Part shown: positions 1-6,941 of the stretch, piece by piece
Numbering within the stretch: position 1 is the first letter of the stretch
Layout: every line of letters starts with the position of its first letter
Origin: JAFGPJ01 sp964612465
GTDB lineage: Bacteria > Planctomycetota > Phycisphaerae > Sedimentisphaerales > Anaerobacaceae
Length of the DNA: 11,875 bases
Assembly (NCBI GenBank): GCA_964612465.1
Contig: CAZTDF010000149.1
Location: forward strand, 1 to 11,875
Direction: 5' to 3'
The notes under the pieces: generated by a model
Seen by the model: the letters and a program-made list of their open reading frames with translations, nothing else
Told to the model about the DNA's origin: nothing
The model's database searches: none
Position numbers and translations under genes: made by a program

Positions 1-621
1 GCCGAGGACATCAAGCTGTTGCGCCGGCTTGGCTTGGTCGCGCAGGCTGCAGGAGTGCCGTTGCTTACAGCGGCCGATTCGCATTTTGCGGGTTGCCAGT
101 CGCTTGCCGCCACGCCCGATCCGGATGATTGGCGATGGCAGGCCAACCCATCCGCTATTCCTTTGTGGCAGGAGCTTCGACATTCGCCCGAGGCGGCATA
201 TATCGGCCTGGTTCTGCCCCGGTTTCTGCTGCGCTTACCTTATGGCAAAGATACAGACCCTGTTGAGCAGTTCGATTTTGAAGAGTTTTCTCCTTTTGCC
301 GGCCACGAGCAGTACCTGTGGGGCAATTCGGCCGCCTTATGTGCGTGCCTGCTGGCAGGGGCCTTTCGTGAATTCGGCTGGTCCCTTACGAACGGGCTTC
401 GCTGCGATCTGGCCGGCATACCCATGCATATATACCAGTCCGATGGCGATAAGCAAATTACTCCGTGTGCGGAGACGATTCTGACCGAGCGGGCGATGGA
501 GTCCCTCATCGGCAGGGGGCTTATGCCGGTGCTTTCAATTAAAGGCCGGGATGCTGTTCGCGTACCGCGTTTTCAGTCGATAACGGATCCACCCGCTCCT
601 CTGGCCGGGCCCTGGCGGTAG
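1..621 (+). CDS. tssC: T6SS contractile sheath large subunit TssC (VipB/ImpC family), 3' part only
   Basis: The reading frame is open from base 1 and ends at TAG 619-621, giving about 206 residues of a protein whose family is normally near 500 aa, so the gene starts outside the window. TssC pairs with TssB to build the cytoplasmic sheath whose contraction drives the Hcp tube and VgrG spike out of the cell. Visible family hallmarks are the block with RLPYG (about residue 78 of the part seen), followed by a DFEEF acidic patch, then HEQYLWGNSA about residue 103, and a C-terminal region with CAETILTERAMESL and a KGRD segment. These match the order in VipB C-terminal domains. It is the only plus-strand gene recognised here and converges on the PAAR gene. 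Upstream sheath genes are probably to the left on the same strand. Confidence in the family is high. Whether this is a standard TssC or a fused variant cannot be seen. Confidence 0.9.
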   Translation, partial: AEDIKLLRRLGLVAQAAGVPLLTAADSHFAGCQSLAATPDPDDWRWQANPSAIPLWQELRHSPEAAYIGLVLPRFLLRLPYGKDTDPVEQFDFEEFSPFAGHEQYLWGNSAALCACLLAGAFREFGWSLTNGLRCDLAGIPMHIYQSDGDKQITPCAETILTERAMESLIGRGLMPVLSIKGRDAVRVPRFQSITDPPAPLAGPWR

Positions 622-636
622 CAGGGGGGCTCGGTA

Positions 637-927
637 TTATCCTCCAATCATGACGGTGGGGCAGCCGGCTACGATTGTGCCGCCGTGAGCACAGTTATCT
701 CCCATCCGAGCGGCGGGCCGGCCTCCAATCAGCACAGTGGCTGAGCCTTTTACAATAGAATCCGGTGGGCCGACGCAGGTGGCCATATCACCCATGCACG
801 CGGCGGGCAGTCCACCAATAAGGACGGTCGGGCAACCGGGCGGCAAGATTGGACCCCCTACGTGCGGTACAAGTACTGTCACTTGCGGGCATACATGCAT
901 ATCAGTGATTCGTGCTGCCGGCGGCAT
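637..927 (-). CDS. PAAR-domain spike-tip protein
   Basis: This 96-aa protein is a stand-alone PAAR domain, the cone that caps the VgrG trimer and sharpens the T6SS needle. The N-terminus has PAARITDMH. Three repeated turns carry the pattern TVLIGG or TVMIGG with GCP or GSA before it and PAA-MGD after it. Candidate zinc ligands are H11, H22, C51 and H81, in the usual order for this family. There is no N- or C-terminal extension, so it carries no fused toxin. The ATG at 925-927 is preceded by GAGGA with a 7-base gap, a good ribosome binding site. It lies 120 bp downstream of the HEAT lipoprotein on the same strand, further than the other gaps in the cluster, so it may have its own promoter or be a distal operon member. 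Its end is 15 bp from the end of the convergent tssC. Confidence 0.93.
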   Translation of the reverse strand: MPPAARITDMHVCPQVTVLVPHVGGPILPPGCPTVLIGGLPAACMGDMATCVGPPDSIVKGSATVLIGGRPAARMGDNCAHGGTIVAGCPTVMIGG

Positions 928-1047
928 CGAAAATCCTCGGTTATTTCATCACTTAATAGGTTGGTTGTTTTTTAGATCTGCATTCCATGTTTGCGAAGCT
1001 GGTTATTTTTCACTATTTGTTCGTTTACAAAAGAGTTTAACTGTTTA

Positions 1048-1926
1048 TCATTTCTTTTTTTGAATTATTTTACGTAGCTGCAGCAATTCAGAATCAGAGT
1101 ATATTTTAGTTGTATTCGTTTCAAACGAGATGTCCAATTCAAGTAAGGATATAATACTGTCGACAGCCTGATCGCATACACGGCGATATCTACTCCGATA
1201 TGAAGTGCCCACATTCACCGCTTCGGCACGATCATCAAGAAGTTTGACAACATTCTGATAAGTGCCGGGATCATCAATATATTCCAGTTTTTTCACTGCA
1301 TTATATCTCGTGAAAGGATTATTATCGGAGAGTTCAACAATAATATTATGTTTGTATTCTTGATCTCCTAATTTAGCAAGGGCCATTTTGGCGTTTTCTG
1401 CCAAATCATCTCCTTCTAAAAGCAGGCCTTTCAACACATCCACAGTATCATCCCCCGGTAAAAATCCCGCGCCCAAGGCCAGCATTTCAGGAATTTGGTG
1501 AGAACGTTCTGTTTTCCTGGATAATGTATTTAACAAGGTTGTTTTGGTGTTTTCCGGAGGATCATCCATCAATTGACTCGCTGCCGCTGATCGAACGTTA
1601 ACATCATCATCGGACAATCCTAAAGCCAAAATCTCACCGGCTTGAGGATCTTCAAGTGCTCCGACACAATACATAGCTAACTGTCTGCTCTCGAAGTTCT
1701 CCATTTTTGCTGCTTTTAGAATTGCCGGCCAGGCTTGTTCACCCATTTCTTCTGCCATTTCGACAGCCTCGGGTTGCCCCTCTGCGAGCATCTTTTCCAG
1801 TGTAATTAAATCAGTCATTTTTATCGCCTCATTATTAAGGTTATTACCTGCATCGTTTGGTTTTTCTTCGCAGCTAACCAATACGCAAACCGATATAAGG
1901 ACAGTGATATATAAATAGTTTTTCAA
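1048..1926 (-). CDS. HEAT-repeat lipoprotein, candidate immunity protein
   Basis: The product is 292 aa, starting with TTG at 1924-1926. AAAGGA lies 8 bases upstream of that TTG, which decides the start. The N-terminus is a lipoprotein signal: KN, a hydrophobic stretch, then lipobox L16-V-S-C19 followed by EE, so the mature protein should be anchored in the envelope facing the periplasm. Residues about 60-265 are helical repeats of HEAT/PBS-lyase type, for example SDDDVNVRSAAASQL at 105-119 and SDNNPFTRYNAVKKL at 200-214. The tail ends in KKK. HEAT folds are protein-binding scaffolds with no active site. The gene begins 24 bp after the metallopeptidase gene. A periplasm-facing lipoprotein directly after a putative effector is the usual arrangement for T6SS immunity proteins, so I infer it neutralises the peptidase. 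A structural or scaffolding role is possible. Family call is sure; the immunity role is inference. Confidence 0.85.
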   Translation of the reverse strand: MKNYLYITVLISVCVLVSCEEKPNDAGNNLNNEAIKMTDLITLEKMLAEGQPEAVEMAEEMGEQAWPAILKAAKMENFESRQLAMYCVGALEDPQAGEILALGLSDDDVNVRSAAASQLMDDPPENTKTTLLNTLSRKTERSHQIPEMLALGAGFLPGDDTVDVLKGLLLEGDDLAENAKMALAKLGDQEYKHNIIVELSDNNPFTRYNAVKKLEYIDDPGTYQNVVKLLDDRAEAVNVGTSYRSRYRRVCDQAVDSIISLLELDISFETNTTKIYSDSELLQLRKIIQKKK

Positions 1927-1950
1927 AACATTATTCCTTTATTTATTACT

Positions 1951-3243
1951 TCAAAAAATCCCAAACTTTTTTTTCTTCTTTTTCTTCTTCTTGGGTTTGG
2001 GTTTGATAAAATCCGCGGTTTTCTGGACTTCTTTCATTTCAAGATCAGAGCGGTCTTTATCCAGTTGTTTGATTGTCAGCATGGTCCCAACTTTATCGAC
2101 ACCATACCCGACATTTTCACGATAAGACATAATATTCTCGAAATTATAGGTCCAATCCGGGTCGCCGACAGGATTAAAATCGCGGAGGACATAAGAGTTG
2201 CTTTCCGTAAACGCCCACATCAATCTTCGCCTTGAAACAATATCATCACGTACACGTTTTCCGGTTCCAGGGAATCTATTATCTTCTCGACAGTTGGTGT
2301 GAATAAACTTAGGCTGAGGTTTTGGATCGTTTATCAAATTGAGAATATGCCCTACCTCATGAGCGATGGTCTGTCCTTCTCGAGCCCAATCTGCCACAAT
2401 CAGCATAAAATTGGGATCGGTTCGAGCATAAGAAGCTACTCCCCCTATCGAATCAGGCCCGGCGTCCGAAGCGACAATTTGAGGCACGAAAAAAATGTTG
2501 AGCCCGCCTTGAATCCAGAGTTTATTTTTCTTTGTACTTTTAATTAAGGTGTCCCACTCCGTATCGCAATTAATCGCGCCCCTCTGGCTGAGGGCAATCG
2601 GGTTAACATCAACGTTGCCTTTCAATGTAAATTTGATTCCATAGGGGAAATAAATTGCATTAAGTAAATCTATCCGTACCTGACGGCGGTTTTGGTTTTC
2701 AAGAAAAGATTGTGAAGGTACAGGATTTCCATTGGTGTCATTGATGGCGGTTCCGCTGATAACCGGAACATGAGCTTTTACCCATATTGATCGAAATTTG
2801 TTGATACAAAGTCTTAGTCGATGAATAATCGGGCCTGAGTCACTCTCGAATCTTACTTCGAGAAAGGCATCTCCAACATTCTTGACTCTGAATTTAATCA
2901 TCATTTTGGTAGTATTTGGCAGAGCGTTTCCCGGTGCAGGGGTAGTTAACTCTGCAATGCTATTATCGCTGCTGGTTACATATAGCTGTGCAGTATCTGC
3001 AATATTTTCACGAATTAACCGGACTCTTGTTTCCGGCAGTGAAGCAACCGGCCCGCTGTATTCAAATCCAATCGGCAGATATGCACAACGGTGTTCTTCC
3101 GGCATGTATCCACGATCGTCCGGGTCCGGTGCATGGGCATCAGGAGGCCCGGAATCCTTGGTCGCGTCATTTTTATCCGGCGCCCTGGTGAATCGGACAG
3201 GTACGATTGCCGTCCATTTGTGTACTTTTTTGACGATAGGCAT
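1951..3243 (-). CDS. Zinc metallopeptidase, metzincin-like, probable T6SS effector
   Basis: The product is 430 aa with no signal peptide or membrane segment, as expected for cargo exported by a T6SS rather than by Sec. Residues about 10-60 are Pro/Asp rich. Residues about 85-148 look like a beta-sandwich, Ig-type domain. The catalytic part holds H295-E-V-G-H299, a zincin HExxH site where E296 would be the general base, and NIMSY at 370-374, which resembles the Met-turn of metzincins, followed by a TMLTIKQLDKDR helix common after that turn. The third zinc ligand is not in the usual place: the metzincin position (305) is Asn, followed by D306, with H315 further on. The C-terminus is Lys-rich with nine Lys in a row at 418-426. 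It starts 5 bp after the preceding gene and is followed by the HEAT lipoprotein. The peptidase family is well supported; the effector role is inferred from context, and the substrate is unknown. Confidence 0.85.
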   Translation of the reverse strand: MPIVKKVHKWTAIVPVRFTRAPDKNDATKDSGPPDAHAPDPDDRGYMPEEHRCAYLPIGFEYSGPVASLPETRVRLIRENIADTAQLYVTSSDNSIAELTTPAPGNALPNTTKMMIKFRVKNVGDAFLEVRFESDSGPIIHRLRLCINKFRSIWVKAHVPVISGTAINDTNGNPVPSQSFLENQNRRQVRIDLLNAIYFPYGIKFTLKGNVDVNPIALSQRGAINCDTEWDTLIKSTKKNKLWIQGGLNIFFVPQIVASDAGPDSIGGVASYARTDPNFMLIVADWAREGQTIAHEVGHILNLINDPKPQPKFIHTNCREDNRFPGTGKRVRDDIVSRRRLMWAFTESNSYVLRDFNPVGDPDWTYNFENIMSYRENVGYGVDKVGTMLTIKQLDKDRSDLEMKEVQKTADFIKPKPKKKKKKKKKFGIF

Positions 3244-3248
3244 TACTT

Positions 3249-3758
3249 TTATTCCGCTTTTGTTTTTGTCATCAATTTTTCAAGAGCTTCTTGGGATTTA
3301 GGTCCGAACAATGCGTCTGGAAACAGTTTGTTATCAGCCTGAAAATTAAGGATCGCTCTTTCAGTACCTTCGGTTTTGTTGTCATAATCCGCCGCCAAGG
3401 CGGCATCGGCATGGAGGGAACCGGGATGATAGCCCAGCAATTCTATTCTCTGTTGCACTCCGCACAGTTGTTCTCGAGGGTAAAGAGTGCCAAGAATGCT
3501 CACTTCATATTCGGTCCCAAGAACTTTAAGAATTGTACGTGCATCGGGAAATAAGAAGACTTGAATTTTTCCTTCTTTGTCAGTCAATCCACTTTGAACG
3601 ACCTGATCATTGCTCAGTACCTCGTATTGCAGTCCTTCGACACCTCTTTTATCTCCGGGAGCTCCTGGAGAATCCTGGATATACACATCAACTGTCCGTA
3701 CGTTGATAGCGTTGTTGGCGTCAATATCAGGCACAATTCTTGCGGCAACTAAACTCAT
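3249..3758 (-). CDS. Beta-domain plus peptidoglycan-binding-like domain protein
   Basis: The product is 169 aa. Residues about 20-90 form a beta-sandwich-like domain with LQYEVLSNDQVVQSGLTDKEGKIQVFLFP, here split as LQYEVL at 43-48 and GLTDKEGK at 57-64. Residues 97-163 match the PG_binding_1 pattern: VQQRIELLGYHPG, then a divergent insert, then TERAILNFQADNKLFPDALFG, here FQADN at 139-143, and SQEALEKL. It has no signal peptide, so it likely acts with the secreted spike. Its ATG overlaps the stop of the upstream LysM gene by 4 bases (ATGA, 3755-3758), so the two are translationally coupled, and GGAGA sits just before the start. The metallopeptidase begins 5 bp after it. The overlap and order suggest that it bridges spike and peptidase as an adaptor or helps at the cell wall. 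Domain calls are good; the role is inferred. Confidence 0.85.
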   Translation of the reverse strand: MSLVAARIVPDIDANNAINVRTVDVYIQDSPGAPGDKRGVEGLQYEVLSNDQVVQSGLTDKEGKIQVFLFPDARTILKVLGTEYEVSILGTLYPREQLCGVQQRIELLGYHPGSLHADAALAADYDNKTEGTERAILNFQADNKLFPDALFGPKSQEALEKLMTKTKAE

Positions 3759-4378
3759 TCTCCAAACTTTCCCTTTAAATGATTACGTGTATCCTGGTCT
3801 GCGGTTCCGGTTTCTGTTAAGCCATCTGTTTTATATGAAGATTGATAAGCCGTTATAGCGGAGCTTAAATCACCTTTTATGGGATAGCCAAGGTTAAGTA
3901 ACCTTCCTTTGATACCTTCGTTGGTGCTCAACGGGTCGAGCGTTCCGAAATAGAATTCATATCTTTCCTCATTCGCCTTTTTTCGTATGACTATCTCTCC
4001 TTTTGTTGCCTTTGGGGGAATTGAAGCTTCAACGAAACCTTTGGCATCAGTCTTGCCTTTTTTCCAAGATTCGTCATCGACATATAATTCATAAGATTCA
4101 CCCGATCGGGCTTTACCGTTGAGAAGTAGCTGCATTTTAGTCTTGACCGGTCCTCCTTTCAAGCGGAACCGGTGTTTCTGTTTGTCATTACAGTTTTCCT
4201 CTTTTTCTTCTTTCTCCGGTATATTTACAGTATCACCCGATAATAAAACATTAGGGTCTTTTCGGTCATTCTTTAGTTGGGCGTTGTCCGGGTGGTTCCA
4301 AAGGGTTTTCCATAGAAAACCATTATCATATGCAATGCTGGAAATACAATCGCCTTGTTTGACTTTATATTTGGCCAT
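3755..4378 (-). CDS. LysM / beta-domain / peptidoglycan-binding-like protein
   Basis: The product is 207 aa with three parts. Residues 2-54 are a LysM module: YKVKQGDCISSIAYDNG, then WNHPDNAQLK, then LLSGDTVNIP. A charged KEEKEE linker follows. Residues about 75-145 form a beta-sandwich-like domain with SYELYVDD at 95-102 and GKTDAKGFVEASIPP at 108-122, the same pattern as in the two flanking small genes. Residues 148-205 are a PG_binding_1-like domain with IKGRLLNLGYP and a TDGLTETGTADQDTRNHL end. LysM binds N-acetylglucosamine chains, so the protein could touch peptidoglycan, but LysM proteins also occur as T6SS spike adaptors. There is no export signal. It begins 12 bp after the 134-aa gene and overlaps the next start by 4 bases. 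A weak AAGG lies about 11 bases before the ATG. Confidence 0.88.
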   Translation of the reverse strand: MAKYKVKQGDCISSIAYDNGFLWKTLWNHPDNAQLKNDRKDPNVLLSGDTVNIPEKEEKEENCNDKQKHRFRLKGGPVKTKMQLLLNGKARSGESYELYVDDESWKKGKTDAKGFVEASIPPKATKGEIVIRKKANEERYEFYFGTLDPLSTNEGIKGRLLNLGYPIKGDLSSAITAYQSSYKTDGLTETGTADQDTRNHLKGKFGE

Positions 4379-4390
4379 TATTAATTTACC

Positions 4391-4795
4391 TTATATCTTT
4401 TCCCAGGCGTTTTTGTCCAGCTCGGGGAAGGAGACTTTGCAGGTGCCTTTGGGGATACCATCGTGTCGGGCAAAGCCGTTGCCGTCGAGGGTTCCTTCTA
4501 TGACCGAGTTGTCGGAGAGAGTGATTTTGTAACTCTTGCCTGTCACAGGTTCGTTTTCTTCATCTACCATTTCGATCTCGATCCAGCTTAATTCGTCTTT
4601 CTTTTCTTCCTTTTTTTCTTCTGTAGGAGGTTTGTGGGGCTTGACCTTCTCAGAGCCGTATTTGCCGGACTTGTTCTTTGCCTGCTCAGCCTTTATCTCG
4701 GCCATCTTACCGGGATCGGCCAGATCTGCATCTTCTGCCTTGCCCGGCGAAGTCGGTGATATCGCTTTACATGCTTTTCCGCTTTTCTTACCCAT
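4391..4795 (-). CDS. Small VgrG-associated protein with a VgrG-tail-like beta domain
   Basis: The product is 134 aa. Residues 1-69 are low-complexity and charged (Lys, Glu, Ala, Pro), with EEKKEEKKDE at 59-68, probably a flexible linker. Residues 70-125 form a compact beta domain: WIEIEMVDEENEPVTGKSYK, then GTLDGNGFARHDGIPKGTC, then KVSFP. In other T6SS clusters this pattern is found at VgrG C-termini or in the next gene, where it resembles transthyretin/carboxypeptidase-regulatory folds and serves as a docking surface; that is family knowledge recalled, not checked. It begins 18 bp after vgrG. I infer that it sits at the spike end and links VgrG to the LysM and peptidoglycan-binding proteins that follow. 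No catalytic motif is visible. The ribosome binding site is weak, so coupling to vgrG translation is likely. Confidence 0.8.
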   Translation of the reverse strand: MGKKSGKACKAISPTSPGKAEDADLADPGKMAEIKAEQAKNKSGKYGSEKVKPHKPPTEEKKEEKKDELSWIEIEMVDEENEPVTGKSYKITLSDNSVIEGTLDGNGFARHDGIPKGTCKVSFPELDKNAWEKI

Positions 4796-4813
4796 ATTGA
4801 AACGAATCCATTA

Positions 4814-6832
4814 TCAATTAATCTTAACGATGGCACCTTTAACTTCTACCATGGCACCAGCGCTGACAGATGTCTTTGCGCTTCCTTTGACGTCGGTTGT
4901 TGTCCCTTCGATTTTGAGCTGTCCGCTTGTCTTTATCTCAATTCCAGCCGGTTCAATCGCTATATACGAGCCTCCAACGCTCAGTGTGATATTCTGCATC
5001 CCTTCAATCACAATATTCTGTGCCTTGAGATAGTAATTCTTTGTAGTCTGTTCGGAATGATTTTTCTTGAACACCTCGGCAACATCGCCCTTTACGGTCA
5101 GAGATAGGCTCTTTCCTATTTCCTTGGCTTCCTTGCCTTTGACTTTTAAGTGTCTGTCCTTGCCGATTTCTTCCATGTGGTCGGAGTCAACTTTTTCGTT
5201 GCGTTTGTTCTCCACATGCTCAAACTTGTCCTTTTCCACGTGCAAGTGGCGGTCGCTGCTGACCGTCTCAAATCGGTCGTTTTTAATGCGGATATCCAGG
5301 TTTTTTTCGCCGTGTATGAATATTTGCTCCTCGCCCTTTTCGTCTTCGAAACGGATTTCGTTGAAACCTTCGCCGCCCGTGCTGGAGTTGGATTTGAGGG
5401 TGGATATTGTTTCATTGCCGGGCAGGTCGTATGGCGGCATGGCCTTGGCGTTATAGACCCGGCCGGTAATGATTGGCCTGTCAGGGTCGCCCTCCAGGAA
5501 CTCCACAATAACTTCCTGGCCGATACGCGGAATATACATCGCTCCCCACTTCTTGCCCGCCCAAACCTGAGCGACTCTTATCCAGCAGGAGCTGTTTTCG
5601 TCGGCATTGCTGTAACGATCCCAGTGGAATTTGACTTTAACCCGGCCGAACTCATCGGTGCAAATCTCATCGGCTGCCGGCCCCACTACAAAGGCCGTCT
5701 GAGGACCGGAAATTGTGGGTTTGGGAGTAATCCGTTGTGAACGAAAAGCCTTTGGACTTTTAATAACGGTAAAGCTGCACGAAAAGATGCACTCACTGCC
5801 TGCGGCTCCGGTTGAGAAGATATCGTCGCCCTGGATTGTGTAATTCGCCGATGTAATCAGGTACTCATCGTTCTGGTCAGCAAGTGGGTGATCGCTCAAG
5901 TTAAATAAGTATCCGGTACAGATGCCGCGTGAGTCGCTGTTGGCGATTGCGACCTGATACTGGGCCTGAAGCTCTTCTATACGCTTCTTGGCGTATTCTG
6001 TTCCGTCATTAGCGGTGGTGTAATCGCCGGGATAGTCGTAGATTTCGTAACTGTTCTGGGAATTGGCTTGTTCGGCGCTGTCACTCGCGTTTGCTCTGGC
6101 GAAAAGAGGTGTTTGGGGTTTTTTAAAAGAAAAATCGTTAATCGCATATGAGCCGGGCTGCAGATGGGTTTCGATGAACCAGTCAGAAATACACTCTTCT
6201 GTTATGGGTCCCTTGTCAGATGGATGATATATAAGTTTGTTGAACTTAGAATAAGGCTTATGGGCGCTGTGTGAATCAGCCATGACTAATAAGTGTTTGC
6301 CGTTTTCGTGCTCAAAGTAGTAGTATATTCCCTCCTGTTCCATAAGCCGGCTGATAAAATTAAAGTCAGTCTCACGGTATTGCACGCAATATTCCCACGT
6401 GCGATATTCGCAGCTTAAGCGTTTATCATAATTAGTGAATCCGCGATCACGGAAAATCTGCTCAATAATTTCCGGGACTGTTTTCTCCTGGAAAATCCGG
6501 CAGTCAGCCACGCGGGTCAGAAACCAGAACCAGGGAACTACAGTTGCCCTGTAGCGTGCCAGTTGGCCTGAGGATGTTAGCTGAGTGAAGTGGCTCACAT
6601 AGCCGTTGAAGTAGCGAACTCCCTTATCACCGAGATTAAGACGGATGCTTACATTCTCCCCGACGATGCTCTCGGGCCCGATCTGATAGTCTTCGCTGGC
6701 CAGCTCCAACTTGTATTCGAAGAGCCGGCCAAGCTGTTCGGTGCCCGAGAAACTTATCAGCAAGAGAACATCCTCGCCCAGCGTCGTTTCAATTGCCATT
6801 TCTCTGTGTTTCTGTGTAGGTTTCTCAGGCAT
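4814..6832 (-). CDS. vgrG: T6SS spike protein VgrG (TssI)
   Basis: The product is 672 aa, the usual size for an unextended VgrG. VgrG trimers form the spike at the tip of the Hcp tube and carry cargo. The gp27-like part opens with IETTLGEDVLLLISFSG (residues 14-30) and includes YRETDFNFISRLMEQEGIYY (152-171). The gp5-like OB fold lies about 385-465, with DEFGRVKVKFHWDR at 393-406, SSCWIRVAQVWAGKKWG at 414-430 and GQEVIVEFLEGDPDRPI at 438-454. Residues about 505-600 are repeated short charged segments (DRHLHVEKDKFEHVE, DRHLKVKGKEAKEIG) that build the beta-helix needle, and the chain ends in VEVKGAIVKIN with no toxin domain. The ATG at 6830-6832 gives the normal N-terminal lead, although the ribosome binding site is weak; Met12 is an alternative. 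The gap to clpV is 109 bp. Confidence 0.97.
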   Translation of the reverse strand: MPEKPTQKHREMAIETTLGEDVLLLISFSGTEQLGRLFEYKLELASEDYQIGPESIVGENVSIRLNLGDKGVRYFNGYVSHFTQLTSSGQLARYRATVVPWFWFLTRVADCRIFQEKTVPEIIEQIFRDRGFTNYDKRLSCEYRTWEYCVQYRETDFNFISRLMEQEGIYYYFEHENGKHLLVMADSHSAHKPYSKFNKLIYHPSDKGPITEECISDWFIETHLQPGSYAINDFSFKKPQTPLFARANASDSAEQANSQNSYEIYDYPGDYTTANDGTEYAKKRIEELQAQYQVAIANSDSRGICTGYLFNLSDHPLADQNDEYLITSANYTIQGDDIFSTGAAGSECIFSCSFTVIKSPKAFRSQRITPKPTISGPQTAFVVGPAADEICTDEFGRVKVKFHWDRYSNADENSSCWIRVAQVWAGKKWGAMYIPRIGQEVIVEFLEGDPDRPIITGRVYNAKAMPPYDLPGNETISTLKSNSSTGGEGFNEIRFEDEKGEEQIFIHGEKNLDIRIKNDRFETVSSDRHLHVEKDKFEHVENKRNEKVDSDHMEEIGKDRHLKVKGKEAKEIGKSLSLTVKGDVAEVFKKNHSEQTTKNYYLKAQNIVIEGMQNITLSVGGSYIAIEPAGIEIKTSGQLKIEGTTTDVKGSAKTSVSAGAMVEVKGAIVKIN

Positions 6833-6941
6833 TTTCGCAATTCCACATATTAAGATATTTTAGAACACTTGAGTCTACATTATGTGCTAATCATTTGCAA
6901 TGGTTGTTATTTGGCGGATTATCCGGCCCATATTACACATT

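Noticed and set aside
1967..1974. Run of eight A (minus strand) near the end of the peptidase gene as a programmed slippage site
   Set aside because: A shifted frame would add only a few residues before a stop, so no alternative product of interest results.
5150..5740. Plus-strand open frame of 196 codons
   Set aside because: It is antisense to the well-supported vgrG and shows no family features.
6913..6928. Palindrome CGGAT-T-ATCCG between clpV and vgrG as a terminator
   Set aside because: The stem is short with a one-base centre and no U-tract, so a rho-independent terminator is not supported.
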